Of a stretch of DNA of 57,871 nucleotides, positions 50,077-57,757 are shown piece by piece. The stretch covers positions 1 to 57,871 of the forward strand of contig JAJTCJ010000046.1 of the NCBI GenBank assembly GCA_021323165.1, written 5' to 3'. The stretch comes from Bacteroidota bacterium (GTDB taxonomy: Bacteria > Bacteroidota > Bacteroidia > 2-12-FULL-35-15). The translations under genes were made by a program, and so were the position numbers. The notes beneath the pieces were generated by a model that saw only the letters and a program-made list of their open reading frames with translations, was not told the origin of the DNA and did no database searches. Position 1 is the first letter of the stretch. Each line of letters begins with the position of its first letter.

Positions 50077-51288
50077 TTATAATGAATTAATCCTTTGAAT
50101 TTTTTTTAAGAATTCAGATGCTTCTTTCCATCCGGGATTTAGTTCTATTGCTCTTTCAGCGCAGGAAATAGATTCTTTGAAATTACCTGACATAAAATGA
50201 ACCTGTGCGGATCTTAAATAACATCCGGAGGCTTGTGGTTTACCGGTTAATCCTTCTTTCAATTCTTCAATAGCTTTTTCTAATTGAGCTGATCTCAGAT
50301 AACATATACCTTTAAATTCTGCTGCCTGTTCCTTTGCCAGATAAAGATCACCTTCAAGTACTTCTCTTTCCTTTACCTTTTCTCCCGAAAGGATCCATTT
50401 ATTCTCTAAGCTTAATGCCTCTTCAAATTTATTTTCTCTGAATAAAATCTGCGACAAAAGGAAATATCCAAATGACTGTTCAGGAAATAGATCAATTGAC
50501 AAAGCCAGTTTTTCTCTGGCAGCTAAAAGATCCTGCAGCTCTAAGCAGATTATCGCAAACTGACTTAAAGAAAGAAACAAGAGATTTCCGGAAGGTTTAA
50601 GATCCAAAAGCTCATCAAGGATAATTCTTGCTTTTCCACGATCTTTTAAGATATGATATGTTTGAGCCTTGAAAAATAAATTATATAATTTATTAGCCGC
50701 CTGAGTATCATTCTCAAGAATAGAAAGATAGTTCTTTTGCTTTCGGATAAATTCATCTTCGTTTAACTCATTTAGATGATGAAGGATCTTAAAAGGGGAA
50801 GAAGTGATTTCAAAACCCGATTCCCTTATAGAGAAGCTGACATGCTCATGGACATTTCTGTTCCATCTTATTTTTTTATTATTTCGGAAGATGCGGAGAT
50901 TGCTTCTGACCTCTACCTGTGACTTTCCGATGAGAAAGTCGGTGTAGAGGTTTTCTCTTTCGATGAGGACTCCTCCTACATTCAAAGGGATATTTCTTAA
51001 ATAAGCAGGAAGATCTATGCCATTAATAAGTGTTTCATCGGCATCTATGCTGATTATCCATTCGCCTTGAGCCTGTTCAATTGCATAATTTCTGGCCGCA
51101 GAGAAACTGCCGGTCCATGTAAAATCAAAAATTTTACAATTGTATTTTTCCGCGATCTCTTTGCTCTTATCAGTTGACCCGGTATCAACAATGATTATCT
51201 CATCCACTGCATCAGATAAAGAGTTGAGGCATTGGTCCAGCCACTTTTCTTCATTCTTAATAATAAGGCAGGCGCTAAGGAGAGTCAT
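50077..51288 (-). CDS. Glycosyltransferase family 2 with C-terminal TPR repeats
   Basis: A 403-residue protein. The GT2 domain (residues 1-220) has LSACLIIKNEEKWLDQCLNSL, EIIIVDTGSTDKSKEIA and the metal-binding ISIDADETL. It resembles the SunS/WaaE-like group that often modifies proteins or peptides. The C-terminal half holds TPR-like repeats (QSFGYFLLSQILFRENKFEEAL; SGCYLRSAQVHFMSGNFKESI; ERAIELNPGWKEASEFL) that could bind the acceptor. Its 3' end lies 15 bases from the convergent glycosyltransferase. Confidence 0.88.
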   Translation of the reverse strand: MTLLSACLIIKNEEKWLDQCLNSLSDAVDEIIIVDTGSTDKSKEIAEKYNCKIFDFTWTGSFSAARNYAIEQAQGEWIISIDADETLINGIDLPAYLRNIPLNVGGVLIERENLYTDFLIGKSQVEVRSNLRIFRNNKKIRWNRNVHEHVSFSIRESGFEITSSPFKILHHLNELNEDEFIRKQKNYLSILENDTQAANKLYNLFFKAQTYHILKDRGKARIILDELLDLKPSGNLLFLSLSQFAIICLELQDLLAAREKLALSIDLFPEQSFGYFLLSQILFRENKFEEALSLENKWILSGEKVKEREVLEGDLYLAKEQAAEFKGICYLRSAQLEKAIEELKEGLTGKPQASGCYLRSAQVHFMSGNFKESISCAERAIELNPGWKEASEFLKKIQRINSL

Positions 51289-51300
51289 CGGTTCAAAAAT

Positions 51301-51328
51301 AAAAAAAGGTGCTGAAAAGCACCTTTTT
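51301..51328 (-). terminator. Strong terminator of the 51351-51638 gene
   Basis: AAAAAAGGTGCT and AGCACCTTTTTT form a perfect twelve-base stem with a GAAA loop, 23 bases beyond the stop of the small secreted protein gene. On the minus strand it ends in six T. Confidence 0.9.
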
Positions 51329-51350
51329 TATGAATAGTATTCTTTAATAA

Positions 51351-51638
51351 TTAAGAATGAAAGAATCCTGTTGATGTAAAATCAACATTTTGTGATGCAA
51401 TAACAATTCCTTTGTTATCTGAAAGTTTATCGAAACGAACCAGATCACCAGGAGTAATTCTTTCAGTTGGTAAAGACTCAACAACTTCACCTGTTGTAAG
51501 ATCTCTCATATGAGCAATTTTTGTATCCTCGTTGTAAGATACGATCATTGCATCCTTAGTTGTTGTTTGAGCGATAGCTTCTCCGCCAATTAGAGACGCA
51601 GCTCCGATAATTGAAGTGATAATTGTTTTTGATTTCAT
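51351..51638 (-). CDS. Small secreted hypothetical protein
   Basis: A 95-residue protein with a signal peptide (MKSKTIITSIIGAASLIGGEAIAQ). The mature 70 residues are beta-like and polar (DAMIVSYNEDTKIAHMRDLTTGEVVES, ERITPGDLVRFDKLSDNKGIVIAS). No family is recognised. It has its own strong terminator and a 250-base upstream region, so it is a single-gene unit. The composition matches the neighbouring chromosome. Confidence 0.75.
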   Translation of the reverse strand: MKSKTIITSIIGAASLIGGEAIAQTTTKDAMIVSYNEDTKIAHMRDLTTGEVVESLPTERITPGDLVRFDKLSDNKGIVIASQNVDFTSTGFFHS

Positions 51639-51915
51639 TTTTTTGATTTATTTGATTGTTTATTGGTTTTAATTCTTGTCCAAAAAGTAAGAAAAGCGTA
51701 TTCGTCCTCACATTCTTTCATTTGGTCGACAAAAATAGCTTAAAAAATGGATTCTGAAATAGTTTTTTCCTTTTTAAGGAAAATTTTCTTTCGCTAATAA
51801 CTTTATGTTGAATTATATACAGAAGATTCATTGATCATTAATCATCTTAGAACAAGATGTTTGCAATGAGGAAGAGTAACGGACGGAAATTTTATTGATA
51901 ATTTCCCAAAGTATT
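51639..51915. other. Upstream region without recognised features
   Basis: AT-rich sequence between the small secreted protein gene and the tRNA-cluster promoter. I see no gene, hairpin or repeat I can support. Confidence 0.5.
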
Positions 51916-51946
51916 TTTGTATCAATTAAAAATTATGTTACATTTG
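51916..51946 (+). promoter_or_regulatory. Near-consensus promoter of the tRNA/GIY-YIG cluster
   Basis: TTTG at 51916-51919 and TACATTTG at 51939-51946 match the Bacteroidota -33 and -7 boxes with a 19-base spacing. It is the best promoter in the window and reads toward the tRNA-like element, the nuclease gene, tRNA-Pro and tRNA-Arg. Confidence 0.8.
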
Positions 51947-51960
51947 CACCCGCTTTAGGG

Positions 51961-51997
51961 TTTATTTAAAGCCAGTTCTTTAGAAAAGTATTATCAA
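51961..51997 (+). pseudogene. Remnant of a second GIY-YIG gene 5' end
   Basis: TTTATT followed by AGTTCTTTAGAAAAGTATTAT mirrors the start of the intact GIY-YIG gene (TTTATT...CGTTCTTTAGAAAAATATTAT); in one frame it reads SSLEKYYQ then two stops, against RSLEKYYTG in the intact gene. About ten bases are missing and the rest of the gene is gone. Confidence 0.7.
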
Positions 51998-52005
51998 TAA
52001 TAGCT

Positions 52006-52062
52006 CGGGGCGTAGCGTAGTCCGGTCATCGCGTCCCGCTTGCAGCGGGAAGGTCACAAGTT
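52006..52062 (+). pseudogene. Chimeric, truncated tRNA-like sequence
   Basis: The first 28 bases from 52006 are identical to the start of the intact tRNA-Pro at 52319, covering the 5' acceptor strand and D arm. The anticodon arm differs: TCCCG-CTTGCAG-CGGGA, with TGC in the anticodon position (alanine). Then AAGGTCACAAGTT gives the variable loop and the 5' side of a T arm, and there the tRNA stops; ATTAATG of the nuclease gene follows. The 3' acceptor strand is missing, so it cannot be a working tRNA unless trans-completed. Confidence 0.8.
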
Positions 52063-52066
52063 ATTA

Positions 52067-52312
52067 ATGTTTATTGTATATATAATTTACAGTCGTTCTT
52101 TAGAAAAATATTATACCGGACAAACGAATAATATTCAAGATAGGTTATTGAGACATAACTCTGGTCAGGGAAAATATTCAAAAAATGGAATGCCCTGGGA
52201 AATGGTTTGGACAAGTCAAGTTGCTACAAGATCTGAAGCAATGAAACTAGAAAATCAAATTAAAAAACAAGGAGCCAAAAGATATTTAGAAAGAAATAGT
52301 TCTTTAAAGTAA
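52067..52312 (+). CDS. Small GIY-YIG nuclease-domain protein inside a tRNA cluster
   Basis: An 81-residue protein that is almost entirely a GIY-YIG domain: FIVYIIYSRSLEKYYTGQTNN (the VYII...YYTGQ pair replaces GIY/YIG), RLLRHNSGQGKYSKNGMPW, and EAMKLENQIKK with the conserved glutamate. The family (UPF0213-like) nicks DNA and is related to homing endonucleases and SLX1. The frame is open upstream into the tRNA-like sequence (to a TTG at 52040), but ATG 52067 matches homologues. It lies between a tRNA-like remnant and tRNA-Pro, 4 bases after the former and 6 bases before the latter, presumably on one transcript. AT content is higher than average here. Confidence 0.87.
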   Translation: MFIVYIIYSRSLEKYYTGQTNNIQDRLLRHNSGQGKYSKNGMPWEMVWTSQVATRSEAMKLENQIKKQGAKRYLERNSSLK

Positions 52313-52318
52313 TAGTTT

Positions 52319-52393
52319 CGGGGCGTAGCGTAGTCCGGTCATCGCGCCTGGTTTGGGACCAGGAGGTCGCAAGTTCGAATCTTGCCGCCCCGA
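52319..52393 (+). tRNA. tRNA-Pro (anticodon TGG)
   Basis: The acceptor strands CGGGGCG and CGCCCCG pair perfectly, discriminator A at 52393. The anticodon arm is CCTGG-TTTGGGA-CCAGG with TGG; the T arm is GCAAG-TTCGAAT-CTTGC. CCA is not encoded. It starts with C1, as bacterial proline tRNAs do. Confidence 0.95.
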
Positions 52394-52482
52394 CTTAATT
52401 AAATGGTTAATGGTTATTTGTTATCAGGTTTACTTATAACATATTTATCGTTAACCATTTTTTTTGAAATTTAAAATATCCT

Positions 52483-52559
52483 GGTTTCGTAGCTCAGCTG
52501 GATAGAGCAACTGCCTTCTAAGCAGTAGGTCTTGCGTTCGAATCGCAACGAGACCACCA
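52483..52559 (+). tRNA. tRNA-Arg (anticodon TCT), CCA encoded
   Basis: The acceptor strands GGTTTCG and CGAGACC pair with one G-U. The D arm contains AGCTCAGCTGGATAGAGC, the anticodon arm ACTGC-CTTCTAA-GCAGT gives TCT, and the T arm is TTGCG-TTCGAAT-CGCAA. Discriminator A is followed by encoded CCA (52557-52559). Confidence 0.96.
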
Positions 52560-52563
52560 CATT

Positions 52564-52594
52564 AAAAAAGCCTTTCAAGTTGAAAGGCTTTTTT
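52564..52594 (+). terminator. Terminator of the tRNA cluster
   Basis: AAAAAAGCCTTTCA and TGAAAGGCTTTTTT form a perfect fourteen-base stem just after tRNA-Arg, ending in a T run. Confidence 0.92.
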
Positions 52595-52639
52595 GTTTTG
52601 TATTTGAAAGATAAACTACTAAAAAATTAACATCTATAA

Positions 52640-54301
52640 TTGAACACATTTCGCTATCATATATTAATTGTTAGCTATTTATTCTTCAATTCTGCACATT
52701 TATTCAGTCAAAAAGAAAACAATTTTTGGCATTTTGGACAGAATGCTGGACTTGATTTCAATTCAGGTGCACCTATTCCTTTTGCGAATAGTGCTTTGAA
52801 TCATATATCAGGTACTTCCAGTATTTCTGATAGCAATGGGATACTTTTGTTTTATACTAACGGAATAACTGTTTGGAATAAAAACAACTTAGCAATGCCT
52901 AATGGAAATGGTTTGATGGGCCATAATGGTTCTCGACAGGGGCCGCTTATAGTTAAACAGCCAGGAAACGATAGTATATATTATATTTTCACAACTGATT
53001 ATCGTTTCAATTTTCCTCAGAAAGGATTTAGATATTCTGTAGTAAACATGAATTTGCAAAATGGATTAGGTGATGTTATCCAAAAAAATACTCCTCTGCT
53101 TATTCCTGCAACAGAACAACAGACAGCGATTAAACATTGCAATAATACAGATGTTTGGATTATTACACATGATAAGGATACGACTGCTTTTTATAGTTAT
53201 TTACTAACTTCTTCAGGAATAGCTTCATCAGTAGTTAGTTATACAGGCATCGGTAATCCATCTACTAATACAGACGGAATGTTTTTGAAACCTTCACCTT
53301 ATGGAAATAAAATAGCACAACTCATAGGGAATGCATCTACTTTAACAACTCAAATATTTAAATTTAATAGAAGTAGTGGTCAAATTCAGCTCGAGAACGC
53401 TTTATCAGTAGCCGGGCAAGCTATAGAGTTTTCTCCAGATGGAAAAAAAATATTTATAGCAACTCAAACGGTTCCTCTCAATGGTAATTCGTATACAATT
53501 TGGCAATACAATCTTTTAGCTGGTTCTGCTGTAAATATTGCGAATAGTAAAATTCAAGTGGGTGTTACAAAGGATATATGTCAGTCTTTTCAGATAGCAC
53601 CAAATGGAAAAATATATGTCACAAGAAATAATAATGATTCGTTAGGTGTAATTAATTATCCAGATTCTCTTGGCTTAGCTTGTAATTATGTTGAAAATGG
53701 AGTTGGTTTATTAACTAAATTGTGCAAATCTGGATTACCTAACTTTTATTATATAAATTCCGTAGTGCCTATAAATATCGGGTCTTTTAATTACTATGAT
53801 ACTGTTTTTGGGGACACAACTTTTTTCAATTTACCAGATGCAGTTTTTGTCGATTCAGTGAAATGGAACTTTGATGATTTATCTACCGGGGTAAATAATT
53901 TCTCGAATACTTCTATTTCATCACATTTGTTTTCCTCGGTGGGTACTTACAATGTGCAATGCATTGTTTTTTATCCATGTTATAATGACACCCTTTGGTC
54001 ACAAGTTGCTATTACTATGTCTAATAGCGTGAAGGATGCTAATAAGGAATTATCTTTATTAAATCTTTATCCTAATCCTGTTAGCAACGAAATTTCAATA
54101 CAATATAATTCGTTATCAGCAAATCAAACTTTAGTGGACATCAAGAATATTTTAGGAGAAACGTTATATTCTATTTCTTCCTTTTCTCAACCGGGATTAA
54201 ATCTTTTGACGATTGATTTAGATATTCTTAATAGTGGATTGTATTTTCTACATATCTCCAATACCAAAGGAAATCTTATCCAACCTTTTATAAAACAATA
54301 A
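52640..54301 (+). CDS. Secreted protein with PKD-like and type IX sorting domains
   Basis: A 553-residue cell-surface or secreted protein. A signal peptide (ILIVSYLFFNSAHLFSQ) is followed by a beta-propeller-like region (NNFWHFGQNAGLDFNSG, IEFSPDGKKIFIATQ, SFQIAPNGKIYVTRN), a PKD-like domain (VKWNFDDLSTG...SSVGTYNVQCIVFYPC) and a type IX secretion C-terminal domain (LNLYPNPVSNEISIQY...SGLYFLHIS). It is markedly more AT-rich than the surrounding genes, which suggests recent transfer. No ATG is available before the signal peptide; the start is the TTG at 52640, 45 bases after the tRNA terminator. Confidence 0.85.
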   Translation: MNTFRYHILIVSYLFFNSAHLFSQKENNFWHFGQNAGLDFNSGAPIPFANSALNHISGTSSISDSNGILLFYTNGITVWNKNNLAMPNGNGLMGHNGSRQGPLIVKQPGNDSIYYIFTTDYRFNFPQKGFRYSVVNMNLQNGLGDVIQKNTPLLIPATEQQTAIKHCNNTDVWIITHDKDTTAFYSYLLTSSGIASSVVSYTGIGNPSTNTDGMFLKPSPYGNKIAQLIGNASTLTTQIFKFNRSSGQIQLENALSVAGQAIEFSPDGKKIFIATQTVPLNGNSYTIWQYNLLAGSAVNIANSKIQVGVTKDICQSFQIAPNGKIYVTRNNNDSLGVINYPDSLGLACNYVENGVGLLTKLCKSGLPNFYYINSVVPINIGSFNYYDTVFGDTTFFNLPDAVFVDSVKWNFDDLSTGVNNFSNTSISSHLFSSVGTYNVQCIVFYPCYNDTLWSQVAITMSNSVKDANKELSLLNLYPNPVSNEISIQYNSLSANQTLVDIKNILGETLYSISSFSQPGLNLLTIDLDILNSGLYFLHISNTKGNLIQPFIKQ

Positions 54302-54366
54302 CTGGATTCCATTTTTTTATGAAAATCTTGGGCTTTTTTTTAGAAACGAAAAGAAGATTTTTATTC

Positions 54367-54816
54367 TCAATCCTTCAACCCATAATCAAAATGTATCACA
54401 TCTTGTCCTTTTCCACCTGTACTTTTATAAAATTCAATAGCGTGTTCATCTTCAAGATCCGCCTGAACCATTATAGTTTCTGCACCAATTGAATAAGAGT
54501 GTTCGTTATTTGCTTTGATCAGCAACTTTCCTAGGCCCTGTCGCTGAAATTCTCTTTTAACAGCAAGGTCAAAAATATAAACAAGTGGTGATGCAGAATA
54601 ATATTGATGCATGATATAGGATGTGAGTCCTCCTACAACTTTATTCTCAGCTGTCGCAATAAACACAAAGAAATCCGGCTTCTTTAATAATTCCTGCAGA
54701 TATAAAATATCCGGCATTTTGAAATTCTTCATTTCAAAAACATCTTCGAATACTTCAATGAGCTGAACGAATTTATCTATGTCGTCCGAACTAAGCTTTT
54801 CTACATGGGTATTCAT
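54367..54816 (-). CDS. GNAT acetyltransferase of the AAC(3)-I-like group
   Basis: A 149-residue acetyl-CoA-dependent N-acetyltransferase. The acetyl-CoA loop is seen in FDLAVKREFQRQGLGKLLI (R/Q-x-x-G-x-G/A), preceded by VVGGLTSYIMHQYY and followed by IMVQADLEDEHAIEFYKSTGGKGQDVIHFDYGL. The order VYIFDLAV...VQADxxDxxAxxFY...HFDY is that of aminoglycoside 3-N-acetyltransferase type I and its housekeeping relatives. Resistance activity is possible but cannot be claimed from sequence. It lies 25 bases from the downstream end of the DUF6340 gene on the same strand. Confidence 0.85.
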   Translation of the reverse strand: MNTHVEKLSSDDIDKFVQLIEVFEDVFEMKNFKMPDILYLQELLKKPDFFVFIATAENKVVGGLTSYIMHQYYSASPLVYIFDLAVKREFQRQGLGKLLIKANNEHSYSIGAETIMVQADLEDEHAIEFYKSTGGKGQDVIHFDYGLKD

Positions 54817-54841
54817 TTTAATTCTTTATAAAGAATGTTGA

Positions 54842-55846
54842 TTAATACTCCAGCCTGATTCTTTCCTTTAGTTGATTCTGATAATCGCGGGCGAGTTTAA
54901 TTCCGTAATCTTCATAGGATTTTTGTGCCCATTTAAGAGCTTGTTCCGGATTCCCAAGCACTTCATTCGCGACAGCCATATTCAGACATGCACGGCCGGC
55001 ATTAGTTCTGTTCCTGCTTTTTGTAAGTGGTTCCCAAACCTGTGCAGCTTCTTCCCAATTAGCCACTTCCGATTTTCTGAATGCTCTCAGGAATTCCTGC
55101 TTATCGCCACCTTTCCCTCGTTTATACATATCGCGTTTAACAAAGTAATATCCCGGCAGAAATCTTTCAATATAATTTTGTCCTGCATTGTAAGCCGTAT
55201 TAGGCAATGCTTCCGGAGGAGGAACAGGAATAGGAGCGGAGCCGGCATTAAATACAATGTGATCTGTTGCCTGATGCTGATCTATTATTTTCTGACTTGC
55301 TGGATCATACAGTCGCCACATGCTAGTCACATTCATACGGATCTGCTGCAATGGAGGCGGAGGAGGACTTCCATTCAGTATCGCATTTATCTGGGTATTA
55401 ACTGTACCTGCAAGAAGATCTGAATTTGAATCGAATGACTCCAAAACAAGTAGCGCATCAGCTTTGGTGGAATCACAGATTCTCTTTACTGTCTTCCAAT
55501 CCAACATTTCGGGAATATCCCGGTTGCCGGTTCCATAAAGTTTAACGTTAGCCGGAACAATTATATTTACGATCCGTGAACCGATCATTCTGTCATGAAC
55601 CCCACGCAAACATTCAGATGAAGCTTTTTTATCAGAACCTGCAATTTCACCACTGGCTATTGATTCAATAATAGAGGCTTGATCTTCTTTAATTTTTGCG
55701 GATCTGTTTACCACAGCAATTGTCTTAATGTTGTCGGGAAGAAAAACATAAGGTGCTGTCGGATATTTCAATCTGACATAACCGTATTTTTTACAGGAAC
55801 TTATGCCTGTCAGAACAATCAGGAAAAGTAAAAACGTTTTTTTCAT
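54842..55846 (-). CDS. DUF6340 family lipoprotein
   Basis: A 334-residue lipoprotein with lipobox SSC in FLIVLTGISSCKK. The mature protein starts with RLKYPTAPYVFLPDNIKTIAVVNRSA, the DUF6340 signature, and later shows ADALLVLESFDSNS, VTSMWRLYDPASQKIIDQ and a C-terminal TPR-like helical part (NRTNAGRACLNMAVANEVLGNPEQALKWAQKSYE). The family occurs in Bacteroidota and may act in envelope assembly; the function is not established. The gene looks intact, with a normal signal. Confidence 0.85.
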   Translation of the reverse strand: MKKTFLLFLIVLTGISSCKKYGYVRLKYPTAPYVFLPDNIKTIAVVNRSAKIKEDQASIIESIASGEIAGSDKKASSECLRGVHDRMIGSRIVNIIVPANVKLYGTGNRDIPEMLDWKTVKRICDSTKADALLVLESFDSNSDLLAGTVNTQINAILNGSPPPPPLQQIRMNVTSMWRLYDPASQKIIDQHQATDHIVFNAGSAPIPVPPPEALPNTAYNAGQNYIERFLPGYYFVKRDMYKRGKGGDKQEFLRAFRKSEVANWEEAAQVWEPLTKSRNRTNAGRACLNMAVANEVLGNPEQALKWAQKSYEDYGIKLARDYQNQLKERIRLEY

Positions 55847-55895
55847 GGGAGATCAATTAGGTATTCAAATTTAATTAATAAAGTCTGTTTGATAA

Positions 55896-56453
55896 TTAAA
55901 CCTTTAACATTCCACGAAAGCCCCTTGCTGCATAGTATGATTCGGCCCCGTTATGATAAATAAAAACCTGTCCATAGCGAAAGTCGCCAAAGATCGCTCC
56001 GCCAAGTTTTCTTATTTCTGAAGGAGTTTTCAACCAGCTTGATGTTTTGGTGTCAAATTTTCCGAGCTTCTGAAGATCGCGGTACTGCTCTTCATTTAAA
56101 AGCTCAATTCCCATATCATCAGCCATTTCAATAGCATTGTTCTTTGGCTTGTTTTCTTTCCTTGAATCAAGAGCTGTACGATCGTAACAAAAGCTTCTGC
56201 GGCCTTTGGGACTTTCGGCTGAACAGTCTGCAAAAATATATTCGCCCGTTTTTTTATCCTGTCCGATCACATCTGGCTCACCTTCCGTTTTTTCCATCTC
56301 GTTAAGCGACCATAATTTTCCTCCCTTGAGCTTTGCCTCAACTTTAGACCAGTCGATACCTTTATGTCGGTTCATGTTTTTTTCAAAACGTTCTATTAAT
56401 GCTTTGATCAGTTCGTCCCTCTGTTTGGAAGACAATTCCTTTTTAGCTGCCAT
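55896..56453 (-). CDS. DUF4256 domain-containing protein
   Basis: A 185-residue soluble protein with the family pattern RFEKNMNRHKGIDWSKVEAKL, WSLNEMEKTEGEPDVIGQDKKTGEYIFADCSAESPKGRRSFCYDRTALDSRK and GAIFGDFRYGQVFIYHNGAESYYAARGFRG. It has no signal peptide. The function of this family is unknown. It lies 49 bases upstream of the DUF6340 gene on the same strand and may share its transcript. Confidence 0.9.
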   Translation of the reverse strand: MAAKKELSSKQRDELIKALIERFEKNMNRHKGIDWSKVEAKLKGGKLWSLNEMEKTEGEPDVIGQDKKTGEYIFADCSAESPKGRRSFCYDRTALDSRKENKPKNNAIEMADDMGIELLNEEQYRDLQKLGKFDTKTSSWLKTPSEIRKLGGAIFGDFRYGQVFIYHNGAESYYAARGFRGMLKV

Positions 56454-56518
56454 ATGGTTGTTTTATGTTTGGAATTATTACTGTCATAAATTTAAGGCTT
56501 TTTTATTGAAGCAAAAAA

Positions 56519-56542
56519 AAACCCGTCATCTCTGACGGGTTT
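56519..56542 (-). terminator. Strong terminator pointing leftward, without an obvious gene
   Basis: AAACCCGTCA and TGACGGGTTT form a perfect ten-base stem around TCTC; on the minus strand nine T follow. The DUF4256 gene starts downstream of it at 56453, so it must end a transcript that begins between 56550 and 56915. Confidence 0.85.
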
Positions 56543-56915
56543 ACTTTTTAAACTACCACTTACTAATTCATACTAAGTTTTGGTAATAACAGACTTTTCA
56601 AATCTGTAAGTGATGATTTAAGGTCATCTAAAGAGGTAATTTAATTAATACTAAACTCTGATACAAAGTTAATCAGGCTTTTAGAGCTTTTATCAGCGTA
56701 TTCGGTAAGCATACGAATCATGAGGCTAAAGAGTTTATAATCGAATCCGGAGTGCATTTAATAGCCATTCAGGAGTTGTATGCCTTTATAATAAATAATT
56801 TAAGCGCATAATATATCTTGTATTCTTCACCGACAGCATACTTCCGCTGGGCGAAATCCTTAAATACCTTATTGTCATTGCTGGTAACTTTGTAGATATA
56901 TTAAAGAACGCAGCT
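56543..56915 (-). other. Gene-poor stretch with possible coding remnants on the minus strand
   Basis: On the minus strand 56900-56769 is open without any start codon and reads like protein (KVFKDFAQRKYAVGEEYKI). A short ORF at 56757-56641 encodes 38 residues (MHSGFDYKLFSLMIRMLTEY...). The two are in different phases. With the leftward terminator at 56519, they may be remains of one small gene or a small RNA. Neither was recognised. Confidence 0.35.
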
Positions 56916-57497
56916 ATGAAAACATTCACAAGAATTCTGTTAGGTGTTTTTTCAATGATCACTTTTCAGGCAGCAGCTCAGGAATTTATAGGTACAAATG
57001 TTCGTTTCACAAAAGAGATCGAAGCAGGTGGCTCAAAAAGCACAGATGAGATAGGTTTGATCCGGTTGAATAATCAGAGTGATGAATTCAGCTTTGATAT
57101 TTCTATGTTTTCAATTCTTACTACGCCAAAAGACAATGACTCCATTAAACATATGAATGAAAGGGTAAACCTGAGTTTCAGATGTCAGTTCCCGCATAAT
57201 GACCTTGAATTCCTTTCTAATGATGGTTCGGAAACGGAGTTTACAATACCGGGAGAGCTTACAATTAATAACAGGACAAGGCCGGTGAATTTAATTCTGG
57301 GAATGCACTCATCTATGATCAAGAATGATGAAACCAGGGGAATTGATAGTTACCCTGTGGTGGTCAGCTTTATTATGGAGATTAATCCGGCCGAGTACGG
57401 GCTTGACTTCGAAACCATCAATTTCGTAAGATCGATCTATGTAGAAGTAAGAAATGGTGTTATTAATAAGAGCAATATAACTCCTGTAGTAAAGTAG
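56916..57497 (+). CDS. Secreted YceI-like protein
   Basis: A 193-residue exported protein; the signal peptide is MKTFTRILLGVFSMITFQAAAQ. The mature part is beta-rich, with VRFTKEIEAGG, EFSFDISMFSIL, and a late EFTIPGELTINNRTRPVNLILGMH, which resembles the strand pair G-LTINGVTKEV of the lipocalin-like YceI family that binds isoprenoid lipids. The match is partial, so the name is tentative. It is a single gene. Confidence 0.65.
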   Translation: MKTFTRILLGVFSMITFQAAAQEFIGTNVRFTKEIEAGGSKSTDEIGLIRLNNQSDEFSFDISMFSILTTPKDNDSIKHMNERVNLSFRCQFPHNDLEFLSNDGSETEFTIPGELTINNRTRPVNLILGMHSSMIKNDETRGIDSYPVVVSFIMEINPAEYGLDFETINFVRSIYVEVRNGVINKSNITPVVK

Positions 57498-57757
57498 TTG
57501 AACTATGGAAGGGGAAAATAATCACCACAATTTCTTCTTCAGGCAAGTACGATTCCCCACTTTGAGTTTCTTCATCAATAAAGCGATAGAACACTATCAT
57601 GGTTTTGTATCCCTTTATTAATAGGTTATTTGGAGGTGGTTGGCTGCTTTATCTAATATTCCTTCTGAGTTTTAATTTTAAAAAATCTGCTATTTCTTAC
57701 TGGTACACGATTTGTAAATTACTTAGCGTGAAAAATAATTTACTAAAAATCCCAGAT

